64,000 nucleotides of DNA from Zobellella maritima (GCF_003075035.1 NZ_QCZE01000001.1:816187-880186), one strand, 5' to 3'; positions 43,711-52,957 are shown, counted from the first letter of the stretch. Numbers and translations: made by a program. Notes: a model not told the origin generated them from the letters alone.

Positions 43711-44321
43711 CGGCAGTCTCCATCCAGATACCACTTGTTTTCAAGGCACTCCCGCAGGCGCAGCCGGGCCCGATACAGCAGCACATTGAGGTTACTGACA
43801 CTGATGTCGAGCTCGCTACAGATTTCACTGCTTTCCAGGTCGACGAACTCGCGCATCATGAATACCCGGCCCTGATTGGGCGGCAGGTCATCGAGACAGG
43901 CCTCGAAGATCTGCCAGAACTGGCTGTCTTCGGCGCTGCCTTCGGGCGATGACCAGGCCACGGGTCGTTCATCCCGATGCCACATGCCGTTTTGATTGAA
44001 CAGGGTCTCTTCCAGGCTGTCATCTTCCGTCCGGGTCAGGCTGCTGACATTGACCAGGCGCTGGTTCTTGCGCAGCAGATCGGCAATCTTATTTTTCAGG
44101 ATGGCGAACACCCAGGTCTTGTAGGCAGCCCGGCCGGCAAAGGCCTGGGCATACCTGAATGCACCCAATAGTGCTTCCTGTACCGCATCTTCTGCCAGGT
44201 GGCTGTCCCTTAGCTGCAGGGTGGCAAATTTGAGCATCTGCAGGCGCAGTTCGTCAGACATCAAGGTGTCATGGGAAGAGCCGGTTGGGTGAGGGTCTTG
44301 CGGTACCGAGTCCTGGGTCAT
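43704..44321 (-). CDS. ECF-type RNA polymerase sigma factor
   Basis: A 205-residue sigma-70 family protein with region 2 (LRLQMLKFATLQLRDSHLAEDAVQEALLGAFRYA ... YKTWVFAILKNKIADLLRK) and region 4 (LDDLPPNQGRVFMMREFVDLESSEICSELDISVSNLNVLLYRARLRLRECLE). A linker of about 45 residues lies between. It is cotranscribed with the zf-HC2 anti-sigma and placed just before the arsS operon, in the same direction. A role in switching on arsS is plausible but unproven; its signal may be zinc/thiol oxidation or an arsenical. Confidence 0.94.
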   Translation of the reverse strand: MTQDSVPQDPHPTGSSHDTLMSDELRLQMLKFATLQLRDSHLAEDAVQEALLGAFRYAQAFAGRAAYKTWVFAILKNKIADLLRKNQRLVNVSSLTRTEDDSLEETLFNQNGMWHRDERPVAWSSPEGSAEDSQFWQIFEACLDDLPPNQGRVFMMREFVDLESSEICSELDISVSNLNVLLYRARLRLRECLENKWYLDGDCRC

Positions 44322-44570
44322 TGCTGACTATCCTGATTTGTGATGATTGTCTGGCCGTACTGTATCTTGATATAAAGTATGGCACCAGACTCATCAGAAA
44401 CCAGTGTACTCATCCCATCATCCGCCCTGCATCTTGCTTTCATGATACCTTGGTCGTATCGGGGTGGATTTTATTACAATGGAAGGACAACTTCTGGTTC
44501 CGGGTAGGACGGTATGGTTGTTTTTTAATGCTACTTTGATGAATATATAATCACTTGGTTGCTTCCTTAT

Positions 44571-44601
44571 CCCGCTGCTTATTGCCCCCGGAAGCAGCGG
44601 G
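44571..44601. other. Perfect 10-bp hairpin in the sigma-decarboxylase gap
   Basis: CCCGCTGCTT (44571-44580), 11-nt spacer, AAGCAGCGGG (44592-44601). It is upstream of the decarboxylase promoter, so not part of its leader, and 250 bp upstream of the sigma gene. There is no T-run. It could be a REP-like palindrome or a regulator site. Elsewhere in 44322-44697 I see nothing. Confidence 0.5.
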
Positions 44602-44697
44602 CGCGGCATCGTCAGGGCCGAATTTTTCAGTCTTTCATGCGGTGCGGAGCCAGGCCTGCCGGGTGGCGTTTTCGATGAATTTTTATGTAAACTTCTT

Positions 44698-44726
44698 TTG
44701 TCACGCATCGAGATAAGGATTAGAAT
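44698..44726 (+). promoter_or_regulatory. Sigma-70 promoter of the decarboxylase gene
   Basis: TTGTCA (44698-44703), 17-bp spacer, TAGAAT (44721-44726), 57 bp before the start codon. Spacing is optimal and both hexamers differ by one or two bases from consensus. Confidence 0.65.
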
Positions 44727-44783
44727 TGGCGACCATTAACAGGCCGCCACCGTCATTCGACACAGCACCCAAGGAGCCTCTCC

Positions 44784-47048
44784 ATGCAGTTTCATTTTCC
44801 CATCGTCATTATCGATGAAGATTTCCGCTCCGAAAATACCAGCGGTTCCGGCATCCGTGAACTGGCTTCTGCCATAGAAAAGGCCGGCATGGACGTGGTG
44901 GGCTACACCAGTTATGGAGACCTGACCTCCTTCGCCCAGCAGCAAAGCCGGGCCGCCGGCTTTATCCTGTCGATTGACGATGAGGAGTTTGGTGGTGGCA
45001 GTCGGGAAGAGGCCCAGTCGGTGCTGGATCAGCTGCGCCGCTTTGTCGAGCAGATCCGCCATCGCAACCCGGATATTCCCATCTACCTGTACGGCGAAAC
45101 CCGCACCGCCCGGCATATCCCCAATGACATACTGCGCGAGCTGCATGGTTTTATCCATATGCACGAAGACACCCCCGACTTCGTGGCCCGGCATATCATC
45201 CGCGAGGCCAAGAGTTACCTGGATTCGCTGGCGCCGCCTTTCTTCCGTGCCCTGACCCACTATGCCCAGGACGGCTCATACTCCTGGCACTGCCCGGGAC
45301 ACTCCGGAGGTGTCGCCTTCCTGAAATCGCCGGTAGGGCGTATGTTCCATCAGTTTTTCGGCGAAAACATGCTGCGTGCCGATGTCTGCAATGCGGTGGA
45401 CGAGCTGGGTCAGTTGCTTGACCATACCGGCCCGGTGGCCGCTTCGGAACATAACGCGGCGCGCATCTTCAATGCCGACCATCTGTTTTTCGTAACCAAC
45501 GGCACATCCACGTCCAACAAGATAGTGTGGCACTCGACCGTGGCCCCGGGCGATATCGTGCTGGTGGACCGCAACTGTCACAAGTCGATTCTGCATGTGA
45601 TCATGATGACCGGCGCCGTGCCGGTATTCCTGATGCCGACCCGCAACCATTACGGCATTATCGGCCCGATCCCGCGCAGCGAGTTCGAGCCCAAGCGTAT
45701 CCGCGAGAAGATGATGGCCAACCCCTTCTGCCGCGAGATTCTCGAGAAGACACCGAATGTCAAGCCGCGGGTGCTGACCATTACCCAGTCCACCTATGAT
45801 GGCATCCTCTACAATGTGGAGGAGATCAAGACCCTGCTGGACGGCGAGATTGACACTCTGCACTTTGACGAGGCCTGGCTGCCCCATGCGGCCTTTCATG
45901 ACTTCTACGGTGATTATCACGCCATCGGCGAGGCGCGGCCGCGCTGCAAGGATTCCATGGTGTTTTCGACCCAGTCGACCCATAAGTTGCTGGCGGGGAT
46001 TTCCCAGGCCTCGCAAATTCTGGTGCAGGACGCAGAAGACAACAAGCTGGACCGAGACTTGTTCAACGAAGCCTACCTGATGCACACCTCCACCAGCCCC
46101 CAGTACGCCATCATCGCCTCCTGCGATGTGGCGGCGGCCATGATGGAAGCCCCGGGCGGCACGGCGCTGGTGGAAGAATCCCTGGACGAGGCGCTGGAAT
46201 TCCGCCGTGCCATGCGCAAGGTGGACGACGAATACGGTGACGACTGGTGGTTCAAGGTGTGGGGCCCTGATGACCTGACCGATGACGGCCTGGACCACAG
46301 GGATGCCTGGATGCTGCATGCCGGTGAAAGCTGGCACGGCTTTGGTGATGTGGCGCCGGGCTTCAACCTGCTGGACCCCATTAAGGCCACCATCCTTACC
46401 CCCGGTCTGAACGTGGACGGCAATTTCGCCGACGACGGCATACCGGCGGCCATCGTTGCCAAATACCTGGCCGAGCATGGTGTGGTGATCGAGAAAACCG
46501 GTCTCTATTCCTTCTTTATCATGTTTACCATCGGCATTACCAAGGGCCGCTGGAACACCATGGTCACCGCCCTGCAGCAGTTTAAGGACGACTACGACAA
46601 GAATGCCCCCCTGTGGCGTATCCTGCCGGAGTTTATTCAGAAATATCCGCAATACGAGCGGGTGGGCCTGCGCGATCTCTGTGCCGATATTCACCGCTTC
46701 TACAAGCTGAACAATGTGGCCCGGATGACCACGGAAATGTATCTGTCGGATTTGGTGCCGGCGATGAAACCGGCGGATGCCTTCGCCCGCATGGCTCACA
46801 AGAAGATCGACAGGGTGCCGCTGGATGAACTGACCGGCAGGGTTACGGCGGTGATGCTCACCCCCTATCCGCCGGGCATTCCGTTGCTTATCCCGGGTGA
46901 GGTATTCAACGATACTATCATCAGCTACCTGAAGTTTGCCCGCGAGTTCAATGGCAAATTCCCCGGCTTCGAAACCTTTATCCATGGCCTGGTGGCGGAG
47001 CAGCAGGCGGGCCAGACCCACTATTATGTGGACTGCGTAGCGGAATAG
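44784..47048 (+). CDS. Orn/Lys/Arg decarboxylase (PLP fold I, wing domain)
   Basis: A 754-residue PLP-dependent amino-acid decarboxylase with an N-terminal flavodoxin-like wing domain (IVIIDEDFRS), the core with SWHCPGHSGGVAFLKSPVG, DHTGPVAASEHNAAR, VDRNCHKSILH, LHFDEAWLPHAAFH and the PLP lysine at residue 401 (STQSTHKLLAG). It appears closest to the roughly 750-residue lysine/arginine decarboxylases of pseudomonads (LdcA type) rather than to CadA. Substrate (lysine, arginine or ornithine) cannot be fixed from sequence. It would make a diamine and consume a proton. Own promoter candidate at 44698. The DUF938 methyltransferase starts 9 bp after its stop. Confidence 0.95.
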   Translation: MQFHFPIVIIDEDFRSENTSGSGIRELASAIEKAGMDVVGYTSYGDLTSFAQQQSRAAGFILSIDDEEFGGGSREEAQSVLDQLRRFVEQIRHRNPDIPIYLYGETRTARHIPNDILRELHGFIHMHEDTPDFVARHIIREAKSYLDSLAPPFFRALTHYAQDGSYSWHCPGHSGGVAFLKSPVGRMFHQFFGENMLRADVCNAVDELGQLLDHTGPVAASEHNAARIFNADHLFFVTNGTSTSNKIVWHSTVAPGDIVLVDRNCHKSILHVIMMTGAVPVFLMPTRNHYGIIGPIPRSEFEPKRIREKMMANPFCREILEKTPNVKPRVLTITQSTYDGILYNVEEIKTLLDGEIDTLHFDEAWLPHAAFHDFYGDYHAIGEARPRCKDSMVFSTQSTHKLLAGISQASQILVQDAEDNKLDRDLFNEAYLMHTSTSPQYAIIASCDVAAAMMEAPGGTALVEESLDEALEFRRAMRKVDDEYGDDWWFKVWGPDDLTDDGLDHRDAWMLHAGESWHGFGDVAPGFNLLDPIKATILTPGLNVDGNFADDGIPAAIVAKYLAEHGVVIEKTGLYSFFIMFTIGITKGRWNTMVTALQQFKDDYDKNAPLWRILPEFIQKYPQYERVGLRDLCADIHRFYKLNNVARMTTEMYLSDLVPAMKPADAFARMAHKKIDRVPLDELTGRVTAVMLTPYPPGIPLLIPGEVFNDTIISYLKFAREFNGKFPGFETFIHGLVAEQQAGQTHYYVDCVAE

Positions 47049-47056
47049 GGAAAATC

Positions 47057-47656
47057 ATGAGCGACAAACCTTTCTCCCAGGCTTGTGAAAACAACAAGCG
47101 ACCGATCCTGGCGGTGCTGGCGCAGGTCTTTGACCGGCCCGGTGTGGTGCTGGAGATCGGCAGCGGTACCGGCCAGCACGGGGTGTTTTTTGCCGAGCGG
47201 CTGACCCATCTGTACTGGCAGCCGAGTGACAGGGCGGAAAATATCCCGGGTATGTCGCTCTGGTTTGCCGATGCCGGTCTACCCAACCTGTTGCCGCCGC
47301 TGGTGCTGGATGTTACCCAGGATCACTGGCCGGCCGGCCAGTATCAGGGGGTGTTTACCGCCAATACCCTGCATATCATGGCCTGGTCCGAGGTCGAGGC
47401 GATGTTTGCAAGACTGGTTGGGGTGCTGGCGCAGGGGGCATCGCTCTGTATCTACGGCCCCTTCAACTACGAGGGGCGGTTCACTAGTCCCAGCAACCGG
47501 GCCTTCGATGCCATGTTGCGAGACCAGGTTCCGCATATGGGGATACGGGATATCACGGACGTGACCGAGCTGGCCGAGCGCCACGGCCTGGGTTTACAGG
47601 CGGATCATGCCATGCCGGCCAACAACCGGCTGCTGGTGTTTAAACACCATTTGTAG
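47057..47656 (+). CDS. DUF938-family SAM-dependent methyltransferase-like protein
   Basis: A 199-residue class I methyltransferase fold: VVLEIGSGTGQHGVFFAERL is motif I, FTANTLHIMAWSEVEAMFARL a later motif, and YGPFNYEGRFTSPSNRAFDAML the DUF938 hallmark. The family has no proven substrate. It follows the decarboxylase by 8 bp and is probably cotranscribed. Its C-terminus (PANNRLLVFKHHL) is complete and the REP repeats begin right after the stop. Confidence 0.92.
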   Translation: MSDKPFSQACENNKRPILAVLAQVFDRPGVVLEIGSGTGQHGVFFAERLTHLYWQPSDRAENIPGMSLWFADAGLPNLLPPLVLDVTQDHWPAGQYQGVFTANTLHIMAWSEVEAMFARLVGVLAQGASLCIYGPFNYEGRFTSPSNRAFDAMLRDQVPHMGIRDITDVTELAERHGLGLQADHAMPANNRLLVFKHHL

Positions 47657-47926
47657 GAGGCGCGACCCCGCGGCGATATGGCCGGCAGGCCATCAAGATG
47701 TAGTTGCAGGAAGTTCGGCCCCGGGTTTATGGGCCCATATCATTAAATCTCCTTCGGATATCAAAGCGCCGGGGTCGGCCCTCCTACAGCACACCTAGAA
47801 TCGGGCAGGGACGCTGTGGGAGGCGCGACCCCGCGGCGATATGGCCGGTAGGCCATCAAGATGTAGTTGCAGGAAGTTCGGCCCCGGGTTCATGGGCCCA
47901 TATCATTAAATCTCCTTCGGATATCA
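47656..47926. repeat. 108-bp direct repeat, two copies 163 bp apart, made of REP-like units
   Basis: Copy 1 at 47656-47763 and copy 2 at 47819-47926 differ at only two positions. Each starts with GGAGGCGCGACCCCGCGGCG, carries GGCCCCGGGTT.ATGGGCCC, and ends with CCTTCGGATATCA. Between them is an inverted piece, GGGGTCGGCCCTCCTACAGC, the partner of a REP element. It fills most of the 305-bp gap between convergent genes. Confidence 0.93.
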
Positions 47927-47961
47927 TCACGGCGGGTACAGCACTTACCTCCTAACAATCC

Positions 47962-49110
47962 CTACTCTCCATCTTTAAAAGGCAGCTGTTGTTGGCATTG
48001 TGCCTGATAGCGAAGCAGTTGCGCCGTCTCTCGCCGGCAGTAGTCGGCAATGGCGTCATTGAACCCTCGTTCGAACAGCTTGAAATAACCGTAACAGAGC
48101 CGTGGTTCAAAGCCGCGTTGCAGCTTGTGCTCGCCCTGAGCCCCGGCATCGAAGCGGCGCAGCCCCTGTTCGATACAGTACTCGATCCCCTGGTAATAAC
48201 AGGCCTCAAAATGCAGGAACTCCAGCTCCTGTTCACAGCCCCAGTAACGGCCGTACAGGGTGTCGGCTGAGCGAAAACACAGGGCCCCGGCTACCAGTTG
48301 TTGCTCCCGATAGGCGGCAAACAGCACGCATTGGTCGCGGCAATCATTTCCCCATCGCAGGAAGGTTTCCTGGGTCAGGTAGCCATCGTGACCGGCCCGC
48401 TTCTGATAGGTGCGTCGGTAGAAGTGATAAAACTGCCGCCAGATGTCGGCGGTGAGGGCATCGCCGCTCAGGGTGGAAAAACGGATGCCGCCTGCCAGGA
48501 CCCGGGCCCGTTCCTTCAGCAGGTTCTTGCGCTTGCGAGAGCTGAAGCGGGCAAGAAAGTCGTCCATGTTTCGATAGCCCCGGTTCAGCCAGTGAAACTG
48601 CACATTGGTCCGTTGTTGCCACTGTTGTTCCCCTAGCTGTTGTCCCAGTGGCTGTTCACAAAACAGGCACTGGTAGCCGCTGGCGCCGATCTTCTCACTC
48701 AGGGCGATCAGGCCTTGCTCAAAGAGCGGCATAAGCTGTGCGGGTTGATATCCGGGTGCCAGGCCCAGCCGGGGGCCGGTAGCGGGGGTGAAAGGAATGG
48801 CGCACACCAGCTTGGGATAATAGGTCAGCCGGTGGCGTTCATAGGCCTCGGCAAAGGCCCAGTCAAACAGGTACTCGCCATAAGAGTGGGTCTTGATGTA
48901 GCAGGGCATGGCGGCAATCAGCTGCCCTTCCCGGTACATACAGGCGTATTGCGGCAGCCAGCCGGACTCGGCTCCTATGCTGCCGCCGGCCTCCAGCGCC
49001 AGTAAAAAGCCATGGCGGGTAAAGGGATAGCCGTCAGTAAACAAGGCATCCCAGGCAGCGGCATCTACCTGGGAGAGGCTGGGGATAAAGACCAGTTCGG
49101 GGGAGGGCAT
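47962..49110 (-). CDS. FemAB/GNAT-like N-acyltransferase (COG3146 family)
   Basis: A 382-residue protein with two GNAT-like folds as in the PF04339/COG3146 family. Visible are ESGWLPQY, MYREGQLIAAMPCYIKTHSYGEY, FSSRKRKNLLKERARV, FYRRTYQKRAGHDGYLT and RFDAGAQGEHKLQRGFEP. These match the family of putative peptidoglycan or amino-acyl transferases; activity is unknown. Start ATG at 49110 follows AGGAG by 3 nt. It is convergent with the DUF938 gene across the REP repeat. No operon partners. Confidence 0.9.
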   Translation of the reverse strand: MPSPELVFIPSLSQVDAAAWDALFTDGYPFTRHGFLLALEAGGSIGAESGWLPQYACMYREGQLIAAMPCYIKTHSYGEYLFDWAFAEAYERHRLTYYPKLVCAIPFTPATGPRLGLAPGYQPAQLMPLFEQGLIALSEKIGASGYQCLFCEQPLGQQLGEQQWQQRTNVQFHWLNRGYRNMDDFLARFSSRKRKNLLKERARVLAGGIRFSTLSGDALTADIWRQFYHFYRRTYQKRAGHDGYLTQETFLRWGNDCRDQCVLFAAYREQQLVAGALCFRSADTLYGRYWGCEQELEFLHFEACYYQGIEYCIEQGLRRFDAGAQGEHKLQRGFEPRLCYGYFKLFERGFNDAIADYCRRETAQLLRYQAQCQQQLPFKDGE

Positions 49111-49273
49111 GGGCTCCTGTCTGCGTTGCTGGGATGACTGTGGACGAGTATATCATTAAGCCATCAGCTATCAGCCATCGGCTTGCTCACCCATCCCCAA
49201 CTTCAATTGAAACCACTTTTATCGTCAAAAAGGGATCCGGGTCGCTGATTTGGAATCCTGTCCGTATTGCAGC

Positions 49274-49301
49274 TTGCATGTGATTACAAATTGCTTATAC
49301 T
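49274..49301 (+). promoter_or_regulatory. Candidate sigma-70 promoter in the yjiH leader
   Basis: TTGCAT (49274-49279), 16-bp spacer, TATACT (49296-49301). It would give an AT-rich leader of about 245 nt before the YjiH-like gene. The 443-bp gap 49111-49553 contains no gene; the leader beyond 49320 is strongly AT-rich. Confidence 0.4.
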
Positions 49302-49553
49302 GCCAGCCCAAAGTTAACACGTCAGAACAAAAATCTAACAAAGTTCCATTAAGTAGGTTTAAGTTTTGATATTTCATTTTGATTAAATATATTTGGCTGT
49401 AAAATAAGTATTCATCAATCTTTCGTGAAATTGACGCCTTATTCAGAAATAAGTTGTTTTTATTCTCAAGCTGTTTGATGGGCTGCATAAAAATGCAGCT
49501 TTTACCTTTTATAACCAAATTGGGTGATTTGCCTGATTAAGGAAGGACAACCT

Positions 49554-50921
49554 ATGGAAAAGACATTGCTGGGACAGGCCGCCTGTAGCAAAAGAAACCT
49601 GCTGATGTTTCTGGTGCCATCGCTGGTGGGTATATTGCTGTTTATGACTCCGGTCAGTTACAACGGCGATCTCACCATCATGATTGCCGTGCTGGCCAAG
49701 GGCCTGCAGGCCATGCTGGACGGCCACCTGACGTTGATTGTAACCCTGCTGATCAGCAGCTCTGCGCTGATGACCCTGTTTACCAAGGTGGTGAAGCCGG
49801 ACTGGGTAATCTCGCATCCTTTCTTGAACAGCCTGTTTAATATCCGGCCCATCTGGCTGGTCAGCCGCCTGCTGGGAGCGCTGTTCGTGGTGCTGGCTTA
49901 CAGCCAGACCGGCAGCGAGCTTGTATTCAGTGAGGTGACCGGTGGCTTGGTGCTCAACGACTTGTTGCCGGTGCTGTTCGCCGTCTTTATCTTTGCCGGC
50001 CTGTTGCTGCCCCTGTTGCTCGATTTTGGTCTGCTGGAATTTGTCGGCACCCTGCTGACCGGCCTGATGCGACCCATTTTCCGCCTGCCCGGCCGCTCGG
50101 CGGTGGACTGTATGGCCTCCTGGCTGGGGGACGGCAGTGTGGGTATTCTGCTGACCAGCAAGCAATACGAAGGTCAACACTATACCCAGCGCGAAGCAGC
50201 GGTGATCGGTACCACCTTCTCGGCGGTCTCCATTACCTTCAGCCTGGTGGTGCTGGCGCAGGTCAAACTTGAGCATATGTTCCTGCCTTATTATCTGGCC
50301 ATCTGTATCGCCGGTATCGTCGCCGCCATCGTCGTGCCCAGGCTGCCCCCCCTGAGCCGGAAAAAGGATCTCTTTATCAATGGCCAGGCCCGCAGCCAGG
50401 ACGATGAAGCCATCCCCGCCGGACAATCGACCCTGAAGCATGGCTTTAACCTGGCACTGAACCGTGCCGGCAAGGTAGAAGGCCTGGGTCAGGTGGCCAA
50501 GACCGGCGTGCATAATGCCCTGGATATGCTGTTCGGCGTATTGCCAGTGGTTATGGCGTTCGGCACCCTGGCGCTGATCATCGCGGAAAATACGCCGCTG
50601 TTCAGCTGGCTGGGCATGCCTTTTGTACCGCTGCTGGAACTGCTGCAGATCCCCGAAGCCGCCGCTGCCTCGGAAACCATAGTAGTTGGCTTTGCCGACA
50701 TGTTTATCCCGGCAATCCTGGCGACCTCCATTGAAAGCGAGATGACCCGCTTTGTGATAGCCGCCCTGTCGGTGACCCAGTTGATCTATATGTCGGAAGT
50801 GGGTGCCCTGCTGCTGGGCAGCAAGATCCCGGTGAATATCTTCGAGTTGTTCGTTATCTTCCTGCTGCGCACCCTGGTGACCCTGCCGGTGATCGCACTC
50901 ATTGCCCACCTGGTGTTCTAG
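49554..50921 (+). CDS. yjiH: YjiH-family membrane protein (nucleoside-recognition/GATE domain)
   Basis: A 455-residue polytopic membrane protein. It has FMTPVSYNGDLTIMIAVLAKGL, the paired segments LLDFGLLEFVGTLLTGLMRPIF and FAVSTAFSAV-like TFSAVSITFSLVVLAQ, and DMFIPAILATSIESEMTRFVIAALSVTQLIYMSEVGALLLGS, all typical of YjiH with Gate domains. The function is not established; homologues are often near arginine or nucleoside genes. AGGAAGG lies 7-10 nt before the ATG at 49554 (the frame is open to 49524). A terminator follows 20 bp after the stop. Confidence 0.9.
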   Translation: MEKTLLGQAACSKRNLLMFLVPSLVGILLFMTPVSYNGDLTIMIAVLAKGLQAMLDGHLTLIVTLLISSSALMTLFTKVVKPDWVISHPFLNSLFNIRPIWLVSRLLGALFVVLAYSQTGSELVFSEVTGGLVLNDLLPVLFAVFIFAGLLLPLLLDFGLLEFVGTLLTGLMRPIFRLPGRSAVDCMASWLGDGSVGILLTSKQYEGQHYTQREAAVIGTTFSAVSITFSLVVLAQVKLEHMFLPYYLAICIAGIVAAIVVPRLPPLSRKKDLFINGQARSQDDEAIPAGQSTLKHGFNLALNRAGKVEGLGQVAKTGVHNALDMLFGVLPVVMAFGTLALIIAENTPLFSWLGMPFVPLLELLQIPEAAAASETIVVGFADMFIPAILATSIESEMTRFVIAALSVTQLIYMSEVGALLLGSKIPVNIFELFVIFLLRTLVTLPVIALIAHLVF

Positions 50922-50941
50922 ACTCGATAAGTATCAGTGAT

Positions 50942-50970
50942 AAAAAACGGGCCCTGTTTGGGCCCGTTTT
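50942..50970 (+). terminator. Rho-independent terminator after yjiH
   Basis: AAAACGGGCCC (50944-50954), 5-nt loop, GGGCCCGTTTT (50960-50970). Strong GC stem with four T residues; A-run on the left side allows function in both directions. Confidence 0.9.
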
Positions 50971-51186
50971 GGTGTTGGGGCTGCAAGAACCTTAAGGATA
51001 GAAGTCCGCTCACAGGGGCATGCCGGGCCCGGGGGGCCTCAGCGTCGACCCGGCCGCGATACGCCGGCTGACAGCACAGATTCATCGGCGCTGTTTGGGC
51101 CTGCCGCAGGCAGCTATAGTTAATCAATGCTGCCCGAGCGATGATTCCAGAGAGAGGCGGGCCATTTTCTTGAGGGAGTAGGCAAG

Positions 51187-52812
51187 ATGCAATCGAAGCG
51201 TACGGAGAAGACCACCTCGATTCTGGCCGCGACGCTGCTGGCCATGGCGGCGCAAACCTGGGCCGCTGAGATCCCCGCCGACACCCGGCTGGCCAAGGTG
51301 CAGCAGCTAATCAAGGGCAATGGCGCGGAGCCCGCCACCCTGGACCCCCACAAGACGGAAGGGGTGCCCGAATCCAATATTTTGCGTGATCTGTTTGAAG
51401 GTCTGGTGGTATCCGGCCCCCGGGGTGAGATCCTACCCGGCGTCGCCGAACACTGGGAGACCCAGGACAATCAGCACTATCTCTTTCACCTGCGTGCCGA
51501 CGCCAGATGGTCCAACGGCGAGCCGGTCACCGCCCATGACTTCGAGTACAGCTTCAAGCGGGCGATTGACCCTAACACCGCCTCTCCCTATTCCTGGTAC
51601 CTGGAAATTCCCACCATCGTCAATGCCGGCGCCATCCTCAAAGGGGAGCAAGACGTAGACACCCTGGGCGTCAAGGCGCTGGATGAGCGCACCCTGGAAA
51701 TAACACTGGAACAGCCGGTGCCCTATTTCGTGACCATGCTGGCCCACACCACCACTTACCCGGTCAATCGCCGGGCGATAGAACGGCACGGTGCCGAGTG
51801 GACCCGGCCGGGCAACCTGATATCCAACGGCGCCTATACCCTGTCCGACTGGGTGGTCAACGAGAAGATCGAGCTGGTGCGCAACCCCCATTACTGGAAC
51901 AATGACAAGACGGTGCTCGAGCGGGTCAGTTATTTGCCCATCACCTCCCAGAATGCGGCCATGAACCGCTTCCTGGCCGGTGAACTGGACATGACCAATG
52001 AGATACCCATAGAGCACTTCACGCGCCTGAAACAGGAACACCCTGATAAAGTCCGCATCACCGGCTATGTGGGCACCTATTATTACCAGTTCAATACCAG
52101 AAAACCGCCTTTTGATGACGTGCGGGTGCGTAAGGCACTGTCCTATGCCATCGACCGCGAGGTGATTGCCAACCTGGTGCTGGGCCAGGGTCAGAAACCC
52201 GGCTACACCATGACCCCTGAGATCGTCGACGGTTTTACCCCGCCCAGGCTGGCATGGGCGAGCTGGACCCAGAAGGAGCGAAATGCCAGGGCCCGGGAAC
52301 TGCTGACGGAGGCCGGCTTCAACAAGCAGAATCCGCTCCGATTCGAGCTGCTCTACAACACCAGCGAGAATCACAAGAAGCTGGCGGTGGCCGTGGCATC
52401 GATGTGGAAGAAGCAACTGGAGGTAGAGGTGGAACTGGTGAACCAGGAATGGAAGACCTACCTGGATACCAAGACCCAGGGTAATTTCGATGTGGCTCGG
52501 GCCGGCTGGATTGCCGACTACAATGAGGCCTCGTCCATGCTGGATCTGCTGCAGACTACTCATGGTAACAACGACGGCAAATATTCCAACCCCGCGTTTG
52601 ACGCGCTAATGAATGCCTCTCGCTCCATCGTCGATACGGAAAAGCGTAATGCCCAATACACCCAGGCGGAAGAGATTCTGGCCGAGGACATGCCCATCGC
52701 ACCCATCTACCAGTATGTGACCGCGCGCCTGGTGCAGCAGTATGTGGGGGGGTACCCCAACAACCCGCTGAATAACCTCTATTCTAAGGATATGTATATT
52801 CTGGAACATTAA
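51187..52812 (+). CDS. oppA: Oligopeptide ABC transporter substrate-binding protein OppA
   Basis: A 541-residue periplasmic protein of the SBP_bac_5 family. The signal peptide is SILAATLLAMAAQTWAAE. The first motif is NGAEPATLDPHKTEGVPE, followed by LFEGLV (dipeptide/oligopeptide SBP hallmark) and PGVAEHWE. Later it has YYQFNTRKPPFDDVRVRKALSYAIDRE and LAEDMPIAPIYQYV. Length and pattern are those of OppA/MppA. First gene of oppABCDF. A REP-like element in the 145-bp oppA-oppB gap probably raises oppA transcript stability. Confidence 0.95.
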   Translation: MQSKRTEKTTSILAATLLAMAAQTWAAEIPADTRLAKVQQLIKGNGAEPATLDPHKTEGVPESNILRDLFEGLVVSGPRGEILPGVAEHWETQDNQHYLFHLRADARWSNGEPVTAHDFEYSFKRAIDPNTASPYSWYLEIPTIVNAGAILKGEQDVDTLGVKALDERTLEITLEQPVPYFVTMLAHTTTYPVNRRAIERHGAEWTRPGNLISNGAYTLSDWVVNEKIELVRNPHYWNNDKTVLERVSYLPITSQNAAMNRFLAGELDMTNEIPIEHFTRLKQEHPDKVRITGYVGTYYYQFNTRKPPFDDVRVRKALSYAIDREVIANLVLGQGQKPGYTMTPEIVDGFTPPRLAWASWTQKERNARARELLTEAGFNKQNPLRFELLYNTSENHKKLAVAVASMWKKQLEVEVELVNQEWKTYLDTKTQGNFDVARAGWIADYNEASSMLDLLQTTHGNNDGKYSNPAFDALMNASRSIVDTEKRNAQYTQAEEILAEDMPIAPIYQYVTARLVQQYVGGYPNNPLNNLYSKDMYILEH

Positions 52813-52837
52813 GGACAGGGAGAGCCGGGAATCCCCG

Positions 52838-52913
52838 GATGGGAGGGCGACCCCGCCGCGATTCATGGTTGTTGGCCTGCCGGCCCTATCGCCTGGGCCG
52901 GGGTTCCACCATG
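52838..52913. repeat. REP-like inverted pair between oppA and oppB
   Basis: GATGGGAGGGCGACCCCGCC at 52838-52857, followed by CGATTCATGG, then the inverted half with GCCCTATCGCCTGGGCCGGG. It carries the GGGAGG.CGACC.CGCCGCGAT pattern. Its place between the binding-protein gene and the permease genes fits an mRNA stabiliser for oppA. Confidence 0.7.
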
Positions 52914-52957
52914 TTTCGTTCTTAGGCTGTGTGTGGGAGTCCACTGAAGGAGACTCA

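Noticed and set aside
43268-43789. Plus-strand open frame opposite arsS upstream region and the anti-sigma gene
   Set aside because: It overlaps the better-supported anti-sigma gene antisense and has no recognisable domain or start signal.
47057-47656. DUF938 methyltransferase considered as the missing ArsM
   Set aside because: It lacks the three Cys and the ArsM domain order, and it is coupled to the decarboxylase, not to the arsS operon.
47656-47961. Considered as a CRISPR array or phage attachment site because of the 108-bp direct repeat
   Set aside because: Only two copies with a 55-bp spacer, a palindromic REP-like core and no cas or integrase genes nearby.
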